A DNA stretch of 64,000 bases from Streptosporangiaceae bacterium NEAU-GS5 (GTDB lineage: Bacteria; Actinomycetota; Actinomycetes; Streptosporangiales; Streptosporangiaceae). Position numbers and translations under genes: made by a program. The stretch covers positions 62,001-126,000 of the forward strand of contig JAGFNW010000021.1 in the NCBI GenBank assembly GCA_017592665.1, written 5' to 3'. The notes beneath the pieces were generated by a model. The model was not told the DNA's origin, did no database searches, and worked only from the letters and a program-made list of their open reading frames with translations. Position 1 is the first letter of the stretch; each line of letters begins with the position of its first letter. Shown here piece after piece: positions 8,483 to 17,037 of the stretch.

Positions 8483-8518
8483 AGCGCCTAACGGGTCAGG
8501 ACCCCGTGGGCGCTTTTT
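8483..8518 (+). terminator. intrinsic-terminator-like hairpin in the cspA leader
   Basis: Stem AGCGCC...ACGGG with complement CCCGT...GGGCGCT around loop TCAGGAC, followed immediately by TTTTT. T-tracts are rare in this window, so this is a real U-tailed terminator by pattern. It stands about 90 bases upstream of the cspA ribosome-binding site. It could end a short upstream RNA or act as an attenuator in a long csp 5' leader. Confidence 0.6.
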
Positions 8519-8609
8519 GTTGCCGGTCATCTCCGGGTGGGCTTCTTTTGCAGCTATGAGAGATTCGCACAGGGCGGATTCTGTCAGCCCCCTAACGGAG
8601 GAATACAAA

Positions 8610-8813
8610 ATGGCTACTGGAACCGTGAAGTGGTTCAACGCCGAAAAGGGCTTCGGCTTCATCGCTCAGGACGGCGGCGGCGCCGACGTCTTCGCCCACT
8701 ACTCCAACATCGCGGCTTCGGGCTTCCGCGAGCTGCACGAAGGCCAGAAGGTGTCGTTCGACATCACCCAGGGCCAGAAGGGCCCGCAGGCCGAGAACAT
8801 CGTTCCCGCCTAA
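8610..8813 (+). CDS. cspA: cold-shock protein, CspA family
   Basis: 67 residues, a single cold-shock domain: [16 protein letters not shown] with RNP1 (KGFGFI) and RNP2 as VFAHYS, ending QGPQAENI-type. It binds single-stranded RNA or DNA and works as an RNA chaperone in the cytoplasm. The ATG follows ACGGAGG. The 5' region is long and holds a U-tailed hairpin, in keeping with post-transcriptional control known for csp mRNAs. A strong hairpin follows the stop. Confidence 0.95.
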   Translation: MATGTVKWFNAEKGFGFIAQDGGGADVFAHYSNIAASGFRELHEGQKVSFDITQGQKGPQAENIVPA

Positions 8814-8830
8814 CACCGGGATCACCGAGC

Positions 8831-8857
8831 GGGGCCGCACCATCCAGGTGCGGCCCC
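8831..8857. terminator. hairpin terminator of cspA
   Basis: Perfect 11-base arms (GGGGCCGCACC and complement) around loop ATCCA, 17 bases after the cspA stop. No T-tract. It sits between cspA and the convergent TetR gene and could serve both. Confidence 0.75.
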
Positions 8858-8946
8858 GCGCCGCGGTCAGCCGCATTACACAATGCAACCCGCTCCATAC
8901 CGACCGGCGGCCGTCCCTAATCGAGGCCCGGACCCGCTCATCAAGA

Positions 8947-9564
8947 TCATTTACGCTCTGCGCTGAGCATGGCGTCCACCAGGTCGCGCAGTGGCGGGGT
9001 GAGATCCGCCCCCGAGGCCGAAGCGAGCGGCTGCAATCCCGACGCGCGCAGGATCACGATGCCGGCGGAGGCGCACAGGATGAGCTGGGCGCGCAGGAGG
9101 AGCTGAGCTTCGTCGGGCTCGCCGGGGCGCCAGCCGGCGGCGGAGGCCAGCCGTTCCGCGTAGGCGCGCAGCACCCCCAGCCGGATCTGGTCGACGCGCT
9201 CGTCGCCGGAGGAGCGCAACAGCAGCAGCAGGATCTGCTTCGTGGCGTCGCCGGCGGAGCCCGCCAGCTGGCCGGCGATGGCGTCCGGGACCTCGCCGAG
9301 CGGCGTGCCGCCGGTCCGCCGCAGCTCTTCCTCGACGCCCTCCAGGCAGGCCGCGAACAGGCCCTCCTTGGAGGAGAAGTAGCGGTTGATGAGGGCGACG
9401 TTGACGCCGGCGTCGTCGGCGATGTCGCGGACCGTCGTGGCCGCGTAGCCGTCGTACGCGAAGCGCTGGCGCGCCGCTTCGAGCAGCAGCCGGCGCGTGT
9501 TGGCCGCGTCCCGGCGGCGGGTCGCGGCGCCGGTCGGCGCGGGCTGAACAGATCGTGGGGTCAT
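8947..9564 (-). CDS. TetR family regulator divergent from a DHA2 efflux pump
   Basis: About 205 residues with a TetR_N HTH (RRLLLEAARQRFAYDGYAATTVRDIADDAGV then INRYFSSKEGLFAACL). ATG at 9564 has GGAGG 6 bases upstream; an in-frame GTG at 9585 is less well placed. The gene is divergent from the MFS transporter, with two operator-like dyads sharing a GTAAACA/TGTTTAC half-site between them. By analogy with TetR/QacR systems it probably represses the pump until a drug-like ligand binds. Confidence 0.9.
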   Translation of the reverse strand: MTPRSVQPAPTGAATRRRDAANTRRLLLEAARQRFAYDGYAATTVRDIADDAGVNVALINRYFSSKEGLFAACLEGVEEELRRTGGTPLGEVPDAIAGQLAGSAGDATKQILLLLLRSSGDERVDQIRLGVLRAYAERLASAAGWRPGEPDEAQLLLRAQLILCASAGIVILRASGLQPLASASGADLTPPLRDLVDAMLSAERK

Positions 9565-9611
9565 GGCGGTCCTCCGGTCGTCCACCCAGCGTAGCCGTGC
9601 TCCGGCGGTAC

Positions 9612-9674
9612 GTAAACAAATGTTGACTTAGCTCGTGCGATGACGGTAGCGTTCAAGTAATCACATGTTTACTT
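9612..9674. promoter_or_regulatory. paired operator-like dyads between tetR and the MFS gene
   Basis: GTAAACA-AA-TGTTGAC at 9612-9627 (7 of 8 pairs) and AAGTAA-N8-TTTACTT at 9655-9674 (8 of 10 pairs). Both contain the half-site GTAAACA or its complement. They bracket the divergent promoter region and are the AT-richest bases in the neighbourhood. Probable binding sites for the adjacent TetR protein. Confidence 0.65.
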
Positions 9675-9689
9675 GTTCGGGGGATTGTC

Positions 9690-11171
9690 ATGAGCCATGC
9701 CGCCGAGGCGTCGGTCGCCGGCGCTCATAGAGGCGGATCGGCGCCACGCGCCGGCCGCCACGCCAACACCGCGCTCGTGGTGCTGTTCCTGTCGCTCGGA
9801 GGGCTGTCCTTCGCGGTGCTGCAATCGCTGGTCGCACCCGCGCTGCCGGCCATCGCCACCGACCTACACGCGTCGACCGGCGACATCAGCTGGATCCTGA
9901 CCGCCTATCTCCTCGCGGCGTCCGTGCTGACGCCGATCCTCGGCCGGCTGGGCGACATGGTCGGCAAGCGCAGGGTCCTGCTCGCCGTGCTGGTCATCCT
10001 GGGTGCGGGCACGCTGCTGGCCGCGCTCGCGCCGAACCTGCCGATCCTCATCGCCGCCCGGGCGCTGCAGGGCGCCGCCGGAGCCATCCTGCCGCTGTCC
10101 ATCGGCATCGTCCGCGACGAGCTGCCGCGCGAGCGGGTCGGCGTCACGGTCGGCCTCCTGTCGGCGATCTTCGGCATCGGTGCCGGCATCGGGATCGTGG
10201 CCGCCGGGCCCATCGTGGATCACCTGTCCTGGGAGTGGCTGTTCTGGTTCCCGCTGGTGATCGTCGGGATCGCGCTGCTCGGCGTGCTGTTCGGGGTGCC
10301 GGAGTCGCCGGTGCGCGCACCCGGGCGGCTCGACCTGCTCGGCGCGCTCATCTTGTCGGTCTCGCTCGTTTCGCTGCTGCTGGCGATCAGCAAGGGCCGG
10401 GAGTGGGGCTGGGGCGAGCCCAAGACGATCGGCCTGCTCGCGCTCGGCGTGGTCACCCTGATCGTGTTCGTCCTGGTCGAGCTGCGGGTCCGCGAGCCGC
10501 TCATCGACATGCGGCTGATGGCCATCAGGGGCGTGTGGGCGACCAACCTCGTCGGCCTCGCCTTCGGCTTCGCGATGTTCGGCACCTTCCTGCTGATCCC
10601 CACCCTGCTCGAACTGCCGGCCGTCACCGGCTACGGTTTCGGCAAGTCGGTCTCGGAGGCCGGCCTGTTCCTGCTGCCCACGACCTTGATGATGCTGGTC
10701 TTCGGCCCGCTGTCCGGGCTGCTCGAGCGTCGTTTCGGCCCCAAGCAGCCGCTGATCCTCGGCGCCGTGGCGGTGGCCGCCGCGTTCGCGCTGCCCGCCG
10801 TCGCCCACGACCAGATCTGGCACGTGGTGGCCTCCGGCCTGCTGACCGGCGCCGGCATCGGCTTCGCCTTCGCGGCGATGTCCAATGCCATCATCGAGTC
10901 CGTGCCGGCCACCCACACGGGCGAGGCGACCAGCGTCAACAGCATCGTCCGTACCATCGGCGGCAGCATCGGCACGGCCGTGGTGGCCGCGGTGATCGCC
11001 TCGAACAGCACGCCGCGCGGGCTGCCCACCGACACGGCCTTCACCGACGGATTCTGGGTCTGCGCCGCCGTGGGCCTGCTCGCCGTCCTCGCCTCGCTCA
11101 TCCTGCCCTCGGCGCGTCGCCGCAAGGAGCAGGCCGCCGCCGCGGGCGCCGAGGATCTGGTGACCGGCTGA
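9690..11171 (+). CDS. MFS transporter, DHA2 (14-span) drug:H+ antiporter family
   Basis: 493 residues with about 14 hydrophobic spans. Motif A is GRLGDMVGKRR between spans 2 and 3, and the family sequence PALPAIATDLHAS occurs in the first periplasmic loop. These are hallmarks of EmrB/QacA-type exporters that use the proton gradient to expel hydrophobic or cationic drugs. The start ATG follows GGGGG. It is divergent from a TetR gene with operator dyads between, the classic inducible-efflux arrangement. Substrate unknown. Confidence 0.93.
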   Translation: MSHAAEASVAGAHRGGSAPRAGRHANTALVVLFLSLGGLSFAVLQSLVAPALPAIATDLHASTGDISWILTAYLLAASVLTPILGRLGDMVGKRRVLLAVLVILGAGTLLAALAPNLPILIAARALQGAAGAILPLSIGIVRDELPRERVGVTVGLLSAIFGIGAGIGIVAAGPIVDHLSWEWLFWFPLVIVGIALLGVLFGVPESPVRAPGRLDLLGALILSVSLVSLLLAISKGREWGWGEPKTIGLLALGVVTLIVFVLVELRVREPLIDMRLMAIRGVWATNLVGLAFGFAMFGTFLLIPTLLELPAVTGYGFGKSVSEAGLFLLPTTLMMLVFGPLSGLLERRFGPKQPLILGAVAVAAAFALPAVAHDQIWHVVASGLLTGAGIGFAFAAMSNAIIESVPATHTGEATSVNSIVRTIGGSIGTAVVAAVIASNSTPRGLPTDTAFTDGFWVCAAVGLLAVLASLILPSARRRKEQAAAAGAEDLVTG

Positions 11172-11263
11172 GGTCCATGGTCTCCTGATGACCGGGAAAG
11201 TCGTCGTCGCGTGGCGCGTTTTCATGCGATGGGCGCCGGCGTCGGCAGAAAGGACCGAGGAGC

Positions 11264-12019
11264 ATGGCTGATCAACTGAACGACACAGTGGCACTGGTGA
11301 CCGGGGCGAGCAGCGGCATCGGCGAGGCGGCCGCGCGTGACCTCGCGGCGCGCGGCGCGACGATCGCGTTGGTCGCGCGCCGCAAGGACCGGCTGGAGGC
11401 CTTGGCGGCCGAGCTGGGCGGCCGGACCCTGGTGATCGATGCCGACATCACCGACAGGTCCGCCGCCGAGGCGGCCGTGGCCCGCACGGCGGCCGAATTC
11501 GGCCGGCTGGACACCGTGGTCAACAACGCCGGTGTGATGCTGCTCGGCCCAGCGGTCGGCGCCCCGCTCGAGGAGTGGGAGCGCATGGTCGACATCAACA
11601 TCAAGGGGCTGATGTACGTCGCGCATGCGGCGCTGCCGCACCTGCTCGCGGCCGCTGAATCGGGCCCGCGGCAGGTGGCCGACCTGGTCAACATCAGCTC
11701 AGTGGCCGGCCGCGTCGCCCGTGCCGGTTCGGCCGTCTACAACCTGACCAAGTTCGGTGTGACGGCGTTCAGCGAGTCGCTGCGCCAGGAGGTGGCCACC
11801 CGCCATGTCCGGGTCTCGGTGGTCGAGCCGGGCGCCGTCGCGACCGAACTGACCACCCACATGCGCGCGGAGGTGCGAGAAGTGGCGCGCGCCCGCTTCG
11901 CCGACGTCGAGCGGCTGGCCGCCGAGGACATCGGCGACCTCATCGGCTACATCGTCAGCCGCCCCCGCCGCATGGCGCTCAACGAGATCCTGGTCCGCCC
12001 CACCAACCAGGCCGGCTGA
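11264..12019 (+). CDS. SDR family NAD(P)-dependent oxidoreductase
   Basis: 251 residues, a classical short-chain dehydrogenase. It has TGASSGIG nucleotide-binding turn (about residues 14-21), NNAG, a catalytic Ser in NISSVAG and the YxxxK pair in AVYNLTKFG. The Arg at the end of the second strand (VARRKDR) suggests NADP(H). It ends with a C-terminal NEILVRPTNQ segment typical of the YdfG-like subgroup. It follows the MFS gene by 92 bases in the same direction and might be co-expressed. The substrate cannot be inferred. Confidence 0.92.
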   Translation: MADQLNDTVALVTGASSGIGEAAARDLAARGATIALVARRKDRLEALAAELGGRTLVIDADITDRSAAEAAVARTAAEFGRLDTVVNNAGVMLLGPAVGAPLEEWERMVDINIKGLMYVAHAALPHLLAAAESGPRQVADLVNISSVAGRVARAGSAVYNLTKFGVTAFSESLRQEVATRHVRVSVVEPGAVATELTTHMRAEVREVARARFADVERLAAEDIGDLIGYIVSRPRRMALNEILVRPTNQAG

Positions 12020-12146
12020 GCCACAGCGGTGGTACGGCAGGTGAGGTCAATGAGAATATTCTTCACTTTTGCGGCGGAAGTGGCATCGATCATGGTCAGA
12101 TACATAGAAGATCATTCGTACCGCTATCCCCCTCGTTGAGGTGTAC

Positions 12147-12794
12147 GTGAAGAATCTTCTGCGCCTTCTCGCCGCACAGGTGTTCGCTGCGGCCTTTGTC
12201 CTCACCGCCGTCTCCGGGCCGGCCCAGGCCGACACCGGGCCGACCGACGCTCAGCTCGCCGCCGAGTGGCAGACCGCGCTGGACACCTACCACTTCACCG
12301 TGACCCCGCCGCCTCCCGCCCCGGGGTCGGGGCGAAGCCGGGCCAAGGCCACCATCTCCATCGTGATCAACTCCCCGATCGCGCACGTGTTCCCCATCTA
12401 CTCGAACTTCAACAACCATGTCGGCCTGCACTCGTTCCTGAAGCGGATCGTCACCCACAAGACCGGGGTCCTGGCCGGCCGGGTCTTCAACAACTTCACC
12501 GCGATCGAGGACGTGCCGTTCGAGGGCACGATCGTGACCCTCTATACGCATGGCCAGCAGCGGATCGACGTCAAGGGCCAGTTCTACGAGACGGACACCT
12601 GGTCGCAGCCCAACGTCCTCACCCACCAGAAGATCATCTTCAAGAAGCTGAGCGCCAAGAAGACTCAGGTCACCGAGCAGCTCATCTTCGACGCCGACAC
12701 CTCCCTGATCGACACCGTCCTGCAAGGCGGCGTCTCGTCCCACCAGGCGACGCAGGCGGGGTTGAAGGAAGCGATCGAGAGCGGCGCCCTCTAA
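12147..12794 (+). CDS. secreted protein of unknown function with an SRPBCC-like pattern
   Basis: About 215 residues. A Sec signal peptide (KNLLRLLAAQVFAAAFVLTA, cleavage near AQA-D) is followed by a Pro-rich linker and a domain beginning ATISIVINSPIAHVFPIYSNF. That stretch resembles the first strand and helix of the SRPBCC/START-like ligand-binding fold. The fold call is weak. GTG at 12147 has GAGG 5 bases upstream; another GTG lies two codons earlier. The 127 bases in front are AT-richer than average and may hold its promoter. No functional neighbour is obvious. Confidence 0.65.
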   Translation: MKNLLRLLAAQVFAAAFVLTAVSGPAQADTGPTDAQLAAEWQTALDTYHFTVTPPPPAPGSGRSRAKATISIVINSPIAHVFPIYSNFNNHVGLHSFLKRIVTHKTGVLAGRVFNNFTAIEDVPFEGTIVTLYTHGQQRIDVKGQFYETDTWSQPNVLTHQKIIFKKLSAKKTQVTEQLIFDADTSLIDTVLQGGVSSHQATQAGLKEAIESGAL

Positions 12795-12818
12795 GAACCT
12801 CACACAGGCCGCACGAAG

Positions 12819-12846
12819 CCCGGTTCCGCGCCGCGGAGCCGGGTTT
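12819..12846 (+). terminator. hairpin terminator after the secreted protein
   Basis: An 11-pair stem (CCCGGTTCCGC with its complement, one wobble) around a 3-base loop, followed by TTT. It ends the upstream gene. From 12847 to 13162 I see only high-GC sequence with no convincing gene, RNA or repeat. Confidence 0.7.
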
Positions 12847-13162
12847 CGCCGTTGCGACAACCGGGTGGACGCGAACCCACCCGGTGGAGTGTGGACTCGG
12901 CCACGACCAGGCTTTCGGCGGCCCCTGCGGTGGTGTCGGGTCGCGCTGATCGGCTGGGGCGCCCCTGGTTCGGCGAGACGAGTGGGCGATGCCTTTTACG
13001 GCGGGCCTTCGTGGTGGCGGCCTCGGGGGGACGAGTGGATTTTCGGCCGGTAGTGCCCCCGCCGATGCGTGGAGCCGGCGCTACGCCTTGTCCGGGCGAC
13101 GTCGTCAGGCCGGTGGCCGGCCGGATGTGTGGGGATGACCGGCCAGGGGGTTGGGTCTGCGT

Positions 13163-13453
13163 TCAGGTTCCGATCCAGGCGTCGATGATGTCGAGTCGCT
13201 CCATTGAGGGCTCGGGCGGGCGGAAGCCGAGCGTCTCGGTCAAGATGCCGTCGACGACCGGGTGGAGGCGTTCCTCGACGAAGGTCTCCCAGTCGCTTTG
13301 GGACTGCCACACGTCGACGTAGCGCAGGCCGTTGTCGGTGCGGTAGGCCAGGTGCGCGATGAGTCCCTTGGGCGGTTCGGGGCCCAGCCCTTCCTTGATT
13401 CGGGCGTATACGTCGGGGCCGATCGGGACTTCGTAGGTGAATGCGTGGGTCAT
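13163..13453 (-). CDS. small conserved protein, ABM-like fold suspected
   Basis: 96 residues from the ATG at 13453, which has GAAGGGGG upstream. The pattern AHLAYRTDNGLRYVDVWQSQSDWETFVEERLHPVV resembles dimeric alpha-beta barrel proteins (antibiotic biosynthesis monooxygenase/ABM-like), where a Trp strand precedes a helix with a late Phe. No catalytic residue is certain. It is divergent from a TetR gene with a perfect palindrome in between, so it is probably the main target of that regulator. Confidence 0.6.
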   Translation of the reverse strand: MTHAFTYEVPIGPDVYARIKEGLGPEPPKGLIAHLAYRTDNGLRYVDVWQSQSDWETFVEERLHPVVDGILTETLGFRPPEPSMERLDIIDAWIGT

Positions 13454-13475
13454 GCGATTTCCCCCTTCATATTTC

Positions 13476-13494
13476 ATCCGAAGTGGCTTCGGAT
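13476..13494. promoter_or_regulatory. perfect palindrome ATCCGAAG-N3-CTTCGGAT
   Basis: Eight-base arms match exactly with a 3-base spacer. The site lies in the 51 bases between two divergent starts and would cover the -35 region of the TetR gene if TATGAT at 13504-13509 is its -10. Likely operator of the adjacent TetR protein. Confidence 0.75.
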
Positions 13495-13504
13495 AGATAT
13501 TGCT

Positions 13505-14152
13505 ATGATGAGCCCTGTGGCATCACCGGTCAAGAGGCGATACGACGCAAGCGGGCGGCGGCAGGCGGCACAGGCCAACCGACGGGCCATCTTGGAGGCG
13601 GCCCGCGAACTGTTCACCACCCGCGGCTATGCGGCCACGACGATGAACGACATCGCCGAACGCGCCCAGGTCGCCCTGGACACCGTCTACGCCGCGGTCG
13701 GTCGCAAACCCGAGCTCTTCCTGGCACTGGTCGAGACCGCGCTGTCCGGCACCGACCAGGCCGTGCCCGCCCAGCAACGCGACTACGTGCGCGCCATCCA
13801 AGCCGAGCCCGACGCGGCCCGCAAGCTGGACATTTACGCACGCGCGATCGGGAGCATCCACAGCAGGCTGGCCCCGCTGCTGCGCGTCGCCCAGACCGCC
13901 GCCCACCCAGAAGTACGCCAGATGTGGCAAGACATCGCACGACGCCGCGCAGCCAACATGCGCGAACTGGCACAAGAGCTCAGCGACACCGGGCAGCTCC
14001 GGCCTGGACTTGGCCTAGACGAGATCGCCGACGTCATCTGGGCCACCAACTCTCCCGAGTTCTACTGCCTGCTCGTCGAAGATCGCGGCTGGTCACCGGA
14101 GCGATTCACGGCCTGGCTCGCCGCCACCTGGCACCGCCTGCTCCTGGTCTGA
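13505..14152 (+). CDS. TetR family regulator
   Basis: About 215 residues. HTH region: RRAILEAARELFTTRGYAATTMNDIAERAQV then VYAAVGRKPELFLALV; the rest is a helical effector domain. ATG codons at 13505 and 13508 overlap a TATGAT -10-like hexamer, so initiation at the GTG at 13517 on a leaderless mRNA is an attractive alternative. No ribosome-binding site is seen for any of them. It probably controls itself and the divergent small ABM-like gene through the palindrome. Confidence 0.85.
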   Translation: MMSPVASPVKRRYDASGRRQAAQANRRAILEAARELFTTRGYAATTMNDIAERAQVALDTVYAAVGRKPELFLALVETALSGTDQAVPAQQRDYVRAIQAEPDAARKLDIYARAIGSIHSRLAPLLRVAQTAAHPEVRQMWQDIARRRAANMRELAQELSDTGQLRPGLGLDEIADVIWATNSPEFYCLLVEDRGWSPERFTAWLAATWHRLLLV

Positions 14153-14181
14153 CCAATCCCGACGGCCGCCACCCGCACAAA

Positions 14182-14215
14182 CCAGAGGTCGCCGAAGTAA
14201 TTCGGCGACCTCTGG
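14182..14215 (+). terminator. hairpin terminator of the TetR gene
   Basis: Fifteen-base perfect arms (CCAGAGGTCGCCGAA and complement) with loop GTAA, 29 bases past the stop. No T-tract. The 161 bases up to the next start contain no other visible feature. Confidence 0.8.
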
Positions 14216-14376
14216 GACAGGTGATCGGGCGGTGGCCGGTCTGCGGAGCCGGGCCGTAGCGGCCGGTCGGCGGCTGTGGCCGGCCTCGGCTCCGGCTTGG
14301 CCAAAGCGGGCAATCCGCGGCGCCTCGGGTGACGAATAGGGGGCGAACTCGCCGACCCCGTCCGAGGTGGAGCGAC

Positions 14377-14517
14377 ATGCGTAATTCCGTGAGAGTCGTC
14401 ATCGTGCTCGGGATGGCCCTGGCCACCGTCTTCGCCGTACAGGCCGCCGCCTCCGCCGCGACGGCCATCGAGTATGGCCTCATCGCCGCTTTGATCGCCG
14501 TGGCGGCCATCGCATGA
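14377..14517 (+). CDS. Flp/Fap-pilin-like stub peptide (46 residues)
   Basis: Begins at ATG 14377 after GAGGTGGAG. The first half is a positively charged start plus a hydrophobic run resembling a secretion signal; the second half, ATAIEYGLIAALIAVAAIA, is the hallmark of class IVb Flp pilins. The protein stops there. Family members normally have about 30 more residues after this helix and a short basic leader before it. The Glu+5 and Tyr+6 of the mature pilin are present, but the -1 residue is Ala instead of the usual Gly. No tad/rcp genes are nearby. It may be a decayed pilin, a pseudopilin stub or a membrane micropeptide. Confidence 0.55.
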   Translation: MRNSVRVVIVLGMALATVFAVQAAASAATAIEYGLIAALIAVAAIA

Positions 14518-14546
14518 CCTTGCAGGCCCGCCGGACCGGGTCGCGT

Positions 14547-14573
14547 CGGCCCCGCCCGGGTGGGGCGGGGCCG
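14547..14573. terminator. bidirectional hairpin terminator
   Basis: Eleven-base perfect arms (CGGCCCCGCCC and complement) around loop GGGTG between two convergent genes, the Flp-like stub on plus and the EF-G paralogue on minus. No T-tract. Confidence 0.75.
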
Positions 14574-14581
14574 CGTGCTTG

Positions 14582-16675
14582 CTAGCGGGGTGACATGGGG
14601 TCGGGCGCCGTTGCCGGCGCCTCGGCGTAGCCGACCGGGCGCAGGGTGAACGCGCCGCCGCCCTGCGTGCGGCTGCGCAGCCGGGTCGCGTAGCCGAACA
14701 GCTCCGCGATGGGCACGATCGCGGTGATCACGACGGCGCCCATCCGTGCGGTCGAACCTGACACCCGGCCACGCCGTGCTGCCAGATCGCCCAGCACCCC
14801 GCCCATGGCGGCATCCGGAACGGTCACGGTCACCTCGGCCACCGGCTCCAGCACGACCATGGCGCAGGCGCGCAGAGCCTCTCGCAACGCGAGGCGGGCG
14901 GCCGTACGGAATGCCAGTTCGGAGGAGTCCTTGGGGTGGGTGGCTCCGTCGGTCAGCGTGACCCGCAGGCCGATCACCGGATGACCACTGAGTGGTCCGT
15001 CGGTCAGCGCGTCACGGCACCCTGCCTCCACGGCCCGTACGTACTCCTGCGGCACCCGCCCCCCGGCCACGGCCGAGCGGAACTCGAAGCCGGCCGCGTC
15101 CGCCTCACGCGCGGCGTCCGGCTCCAGCGGCTCCACATCGAGGACGACATGGGCGAACTGACCGGCGCCGCCGTCCTGCTTGACGTGCCGATACAGCAGC
15201 CCGGACACGCCGGCGACGACCGTCTCCCGATAGGCCACCCGTGGCCGGCCCACGTTCACGACCAGCCCGTACGCCTGGCGGATCTTCTCCACGGCCACCT
15301 CCAGATGTAGTTCGCCCATCCCCGCGAGGACGGTCTGACCGGTTTCGGGGTCGGTCCGTACCGTCAGGGACGGATCCTCCTCGACCAGGCGTGCCAGCGC
15401 CGAGGTCAGCCGGCCGGCGTCGGTGCTCCGGCCGGCTTCCACCGCCATCCAGACCACCGGATCGGCCGTGGCCGGAGGTTCGAGCACCAGCGGCGCCCCA
15501 GGCGCGCACAGGGTCGCCCCGGTGCGGGCCGCCCTGAGGCCGGTCACCGCGACGATGTCGCCCGCGACCGCCAAGCCCACCTCGGTGTGCCGGTCGGCCT
15601 GCACCCGCAGAATCCGGCTGATCCGCTCGGTGCGCCGTGCCCCGGCGTCCAGCACCACATCCGCCTTCCGGAGCGTTCCCGAATACACGCGCAGGTACGT
15701 CAGCCGCCCGGTGGCCGCCGAGGCCACCTTGAAGACCAGCGCCGCGAACGGCGCCGCCGGGTCGGCGGGCCGCTCCTGCGCCGCGCCCTCGTAATCGCCG
15801 CGTACGGCGGGTACGTCGAGCGGCGAGGGCAGGTAGGCCGTGACGGCGTCCAGCAGCGGCTCGATCCCTCGGTTGCGATAGGCCGATCCGCACAGCACGA
15901 CCACGCCCTCACCGCTGAGGGTCAGGTCGCGAAGGGCGGCCGCGAGAGTCCGCGCGTGGATGGCCGACCGCTGGCAGAACTCCTCCATCGCGTCGCCATG
16001 CAGCTCGGCCACGGTCTCCTCCAGCAGCCTGCGCCGCCGGTGCGCCTCCTCGCGCAGGGCCTCGGGCACCGGGCCCTCCTCGTGGACCTCGCATCCGTCG
16101 GCCCAGACCAGCGACCGCATGGCCAGCAGATCCACGACGCCGGTGAACCCGTCTTCGCGCCCGATCGGCAGCTGGACCACCAGCGGCGTCACCCGCAGCC
16201 GCGCCTGGATAGAGGCGGCGGCAGCGTCGAGGTCGGCACCCGCGCGGTCCAGCTTGTTGACGAAGGCGATCCGCGGCACGCCATACCTGTCGGCCTGCCG
16301 CCACACCGACTCGGTCTGCGGCTCGACGCCCGCGACGCCGTCGAAGACCGCGACCGCCCCGTCGAGGATCCGCAGCGAGCGCTCCACCTCGGCGGCGAAG
16401 TCGACATGGCCTGGCGTGTCGATCAGGTTGATCCGGTGACCGTCCCAGTCGCAGCTGACGGCCGCGGCGAAGATGGTGATGCCGCGGTCGCGCTCCTGGG
16501 GATCGAAGTCGGTGACGGTGGTCCCGTCATGTACTTCGCCGCGTTTGTACGTGGCGCCGGTGCGGTACAGGATTCGTTCGGTGACGGTGGTCTTGCCGGC
16601 GTCGACGTGGGCAAGGATGCCGATATTGCGGACCCCGACCGGCGGGGTCGATTCAAGGTGCACGTTGCTACGCAC
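14582..16675 (-). CDS. elongation factor G paralogue (translational GTPase)
   Basis: About 697 residues with the full EF-G layout. G1 AHVDAGKT, G2 around RGIT, G3 DTPGH, G4 NKLD and G5 in CGSAYRNRG are followed by domain II, domain III ([23 protein letters not shown]), domain IV (RVAYRETV...[14 protein letters not shown]) and a C-terminal domain V. It should act on the ribosome as a GTPase. It is isolated, not in a str operon, so it is a second EF-G rather than the housekeeping fusA. Ribosomal-protection (TetM/OtrA-type) activity is an alternative, but domain IV looks EF-G-like. GTG at 16675 has GAAAGG 9 bases upstream; GTG at 16702 is also open. Confidence 0.85.
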   Translation of the reverse strand: MRSNVHLESTPPVGVRNIGILAHVDAGKTTVTERILYRTGATYKRGEVHDGTTVTDFDPQERDRGITIFAAAVSCDWDGHRINLIDTPGHVDFAAEVERSLRILDGAVAVFDGVAGVEPQTESVWRQADRYGVPRIAFVNKLDRAGADLDAAAASIQARLRVTPLVVQLPIGREDGFTGVVDLLAMRSLVWADGCEVHEEGPVPEALREEAHRRRRLLEETVAELHGDAMEEFCQRSAIHARTLAAALRDLTLSGEGVVVLCGSAYRNRGIEPLLDAVTAYLPSPLDVPAVRGDYEGAAQERPADPAAPFAALVFKVASAATGRLTYLRVYSGTLRKADVVLDAGARRTERISRILRVQADRHTEVGLAVAGDIVAVTGLRAARTGATLCAPGAPLVLEPPATADPVVWMAVEAGRSTDAGRLTSALARLVEEDPSLTVRTDPETGQTVLAGMGELHLEVAVEKIRQAYGLVVNVGRPRVAYRETVVAGVSGLLYRHVKQDGGAGQFAHVVLDVEPLEPDAAREADAAGFEFRSAVAGGRVPQEYVRAVEAGCRDALTDGPLSGHPVIGLRVTLTDGATHPKDSSELAFRTAARLALREALRACAMVVLEPVAEVTVTVPDAAMGGVLGDLAARRGRVSGSTARMGAVVITAIVPIAELFGYATRLRSRTQGGGAFTLRPVGYAEAPATAPDPMSPR

Positions 16676-16822
16676 AGCCCATGGCCTTTCATTGGTTCCC
16701 ACAGGACAGCGCGATTACGGACGAAAAGCCTGCGTCGGGCTTACGGCGATTCCTGGCACGCATGCGCGAGCCGTGCCACGACAGCGCAGCCGCTCAGCCT
16801 AGGCGTTCGTCACTGACATCCC

Positions 16823-16844
16823 GTGCCGGCCGCGCGGCCGGCAC
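16823..16844. repeat. 22-bp perfect palindrome upstream of the EF-G paralogue
   Basis: GTGCCGGCCGC followed directly by its complement. It lies about 150 bases upstream of the EF-G paralogue start on that gene's leader side, and may form a leader hairpin. The rest of the 16,703-17,037 gap has no gene or other feature I can support. Confidence 0.5.
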
Positions 16845-17037
16845 AGGGCGCCAACGAAGACACCAGAATCACCTCATACCGTGACCGGGGGATGACGACA
16901 GCGGTGCGATAGCGCACGGCCTGCTCCCCTCACTCGTCAAGGATGATTCGAGGCGATTTTACTGATCACCGCACGGCTCCGGAAACGCATTTTCGTCGGC
17001 GCGGGTTCCTCATCCACCTGCGCATATGATCGGCGAC

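Noticed and set aside
12852-13322. Open frames in the 12.85-13.16 kb gap on both strands
   Set aside because: Composition is Arg/Pro/Gly/Trp shadow of high-GC DNA, with no ribosome-binding site and no family pattern.
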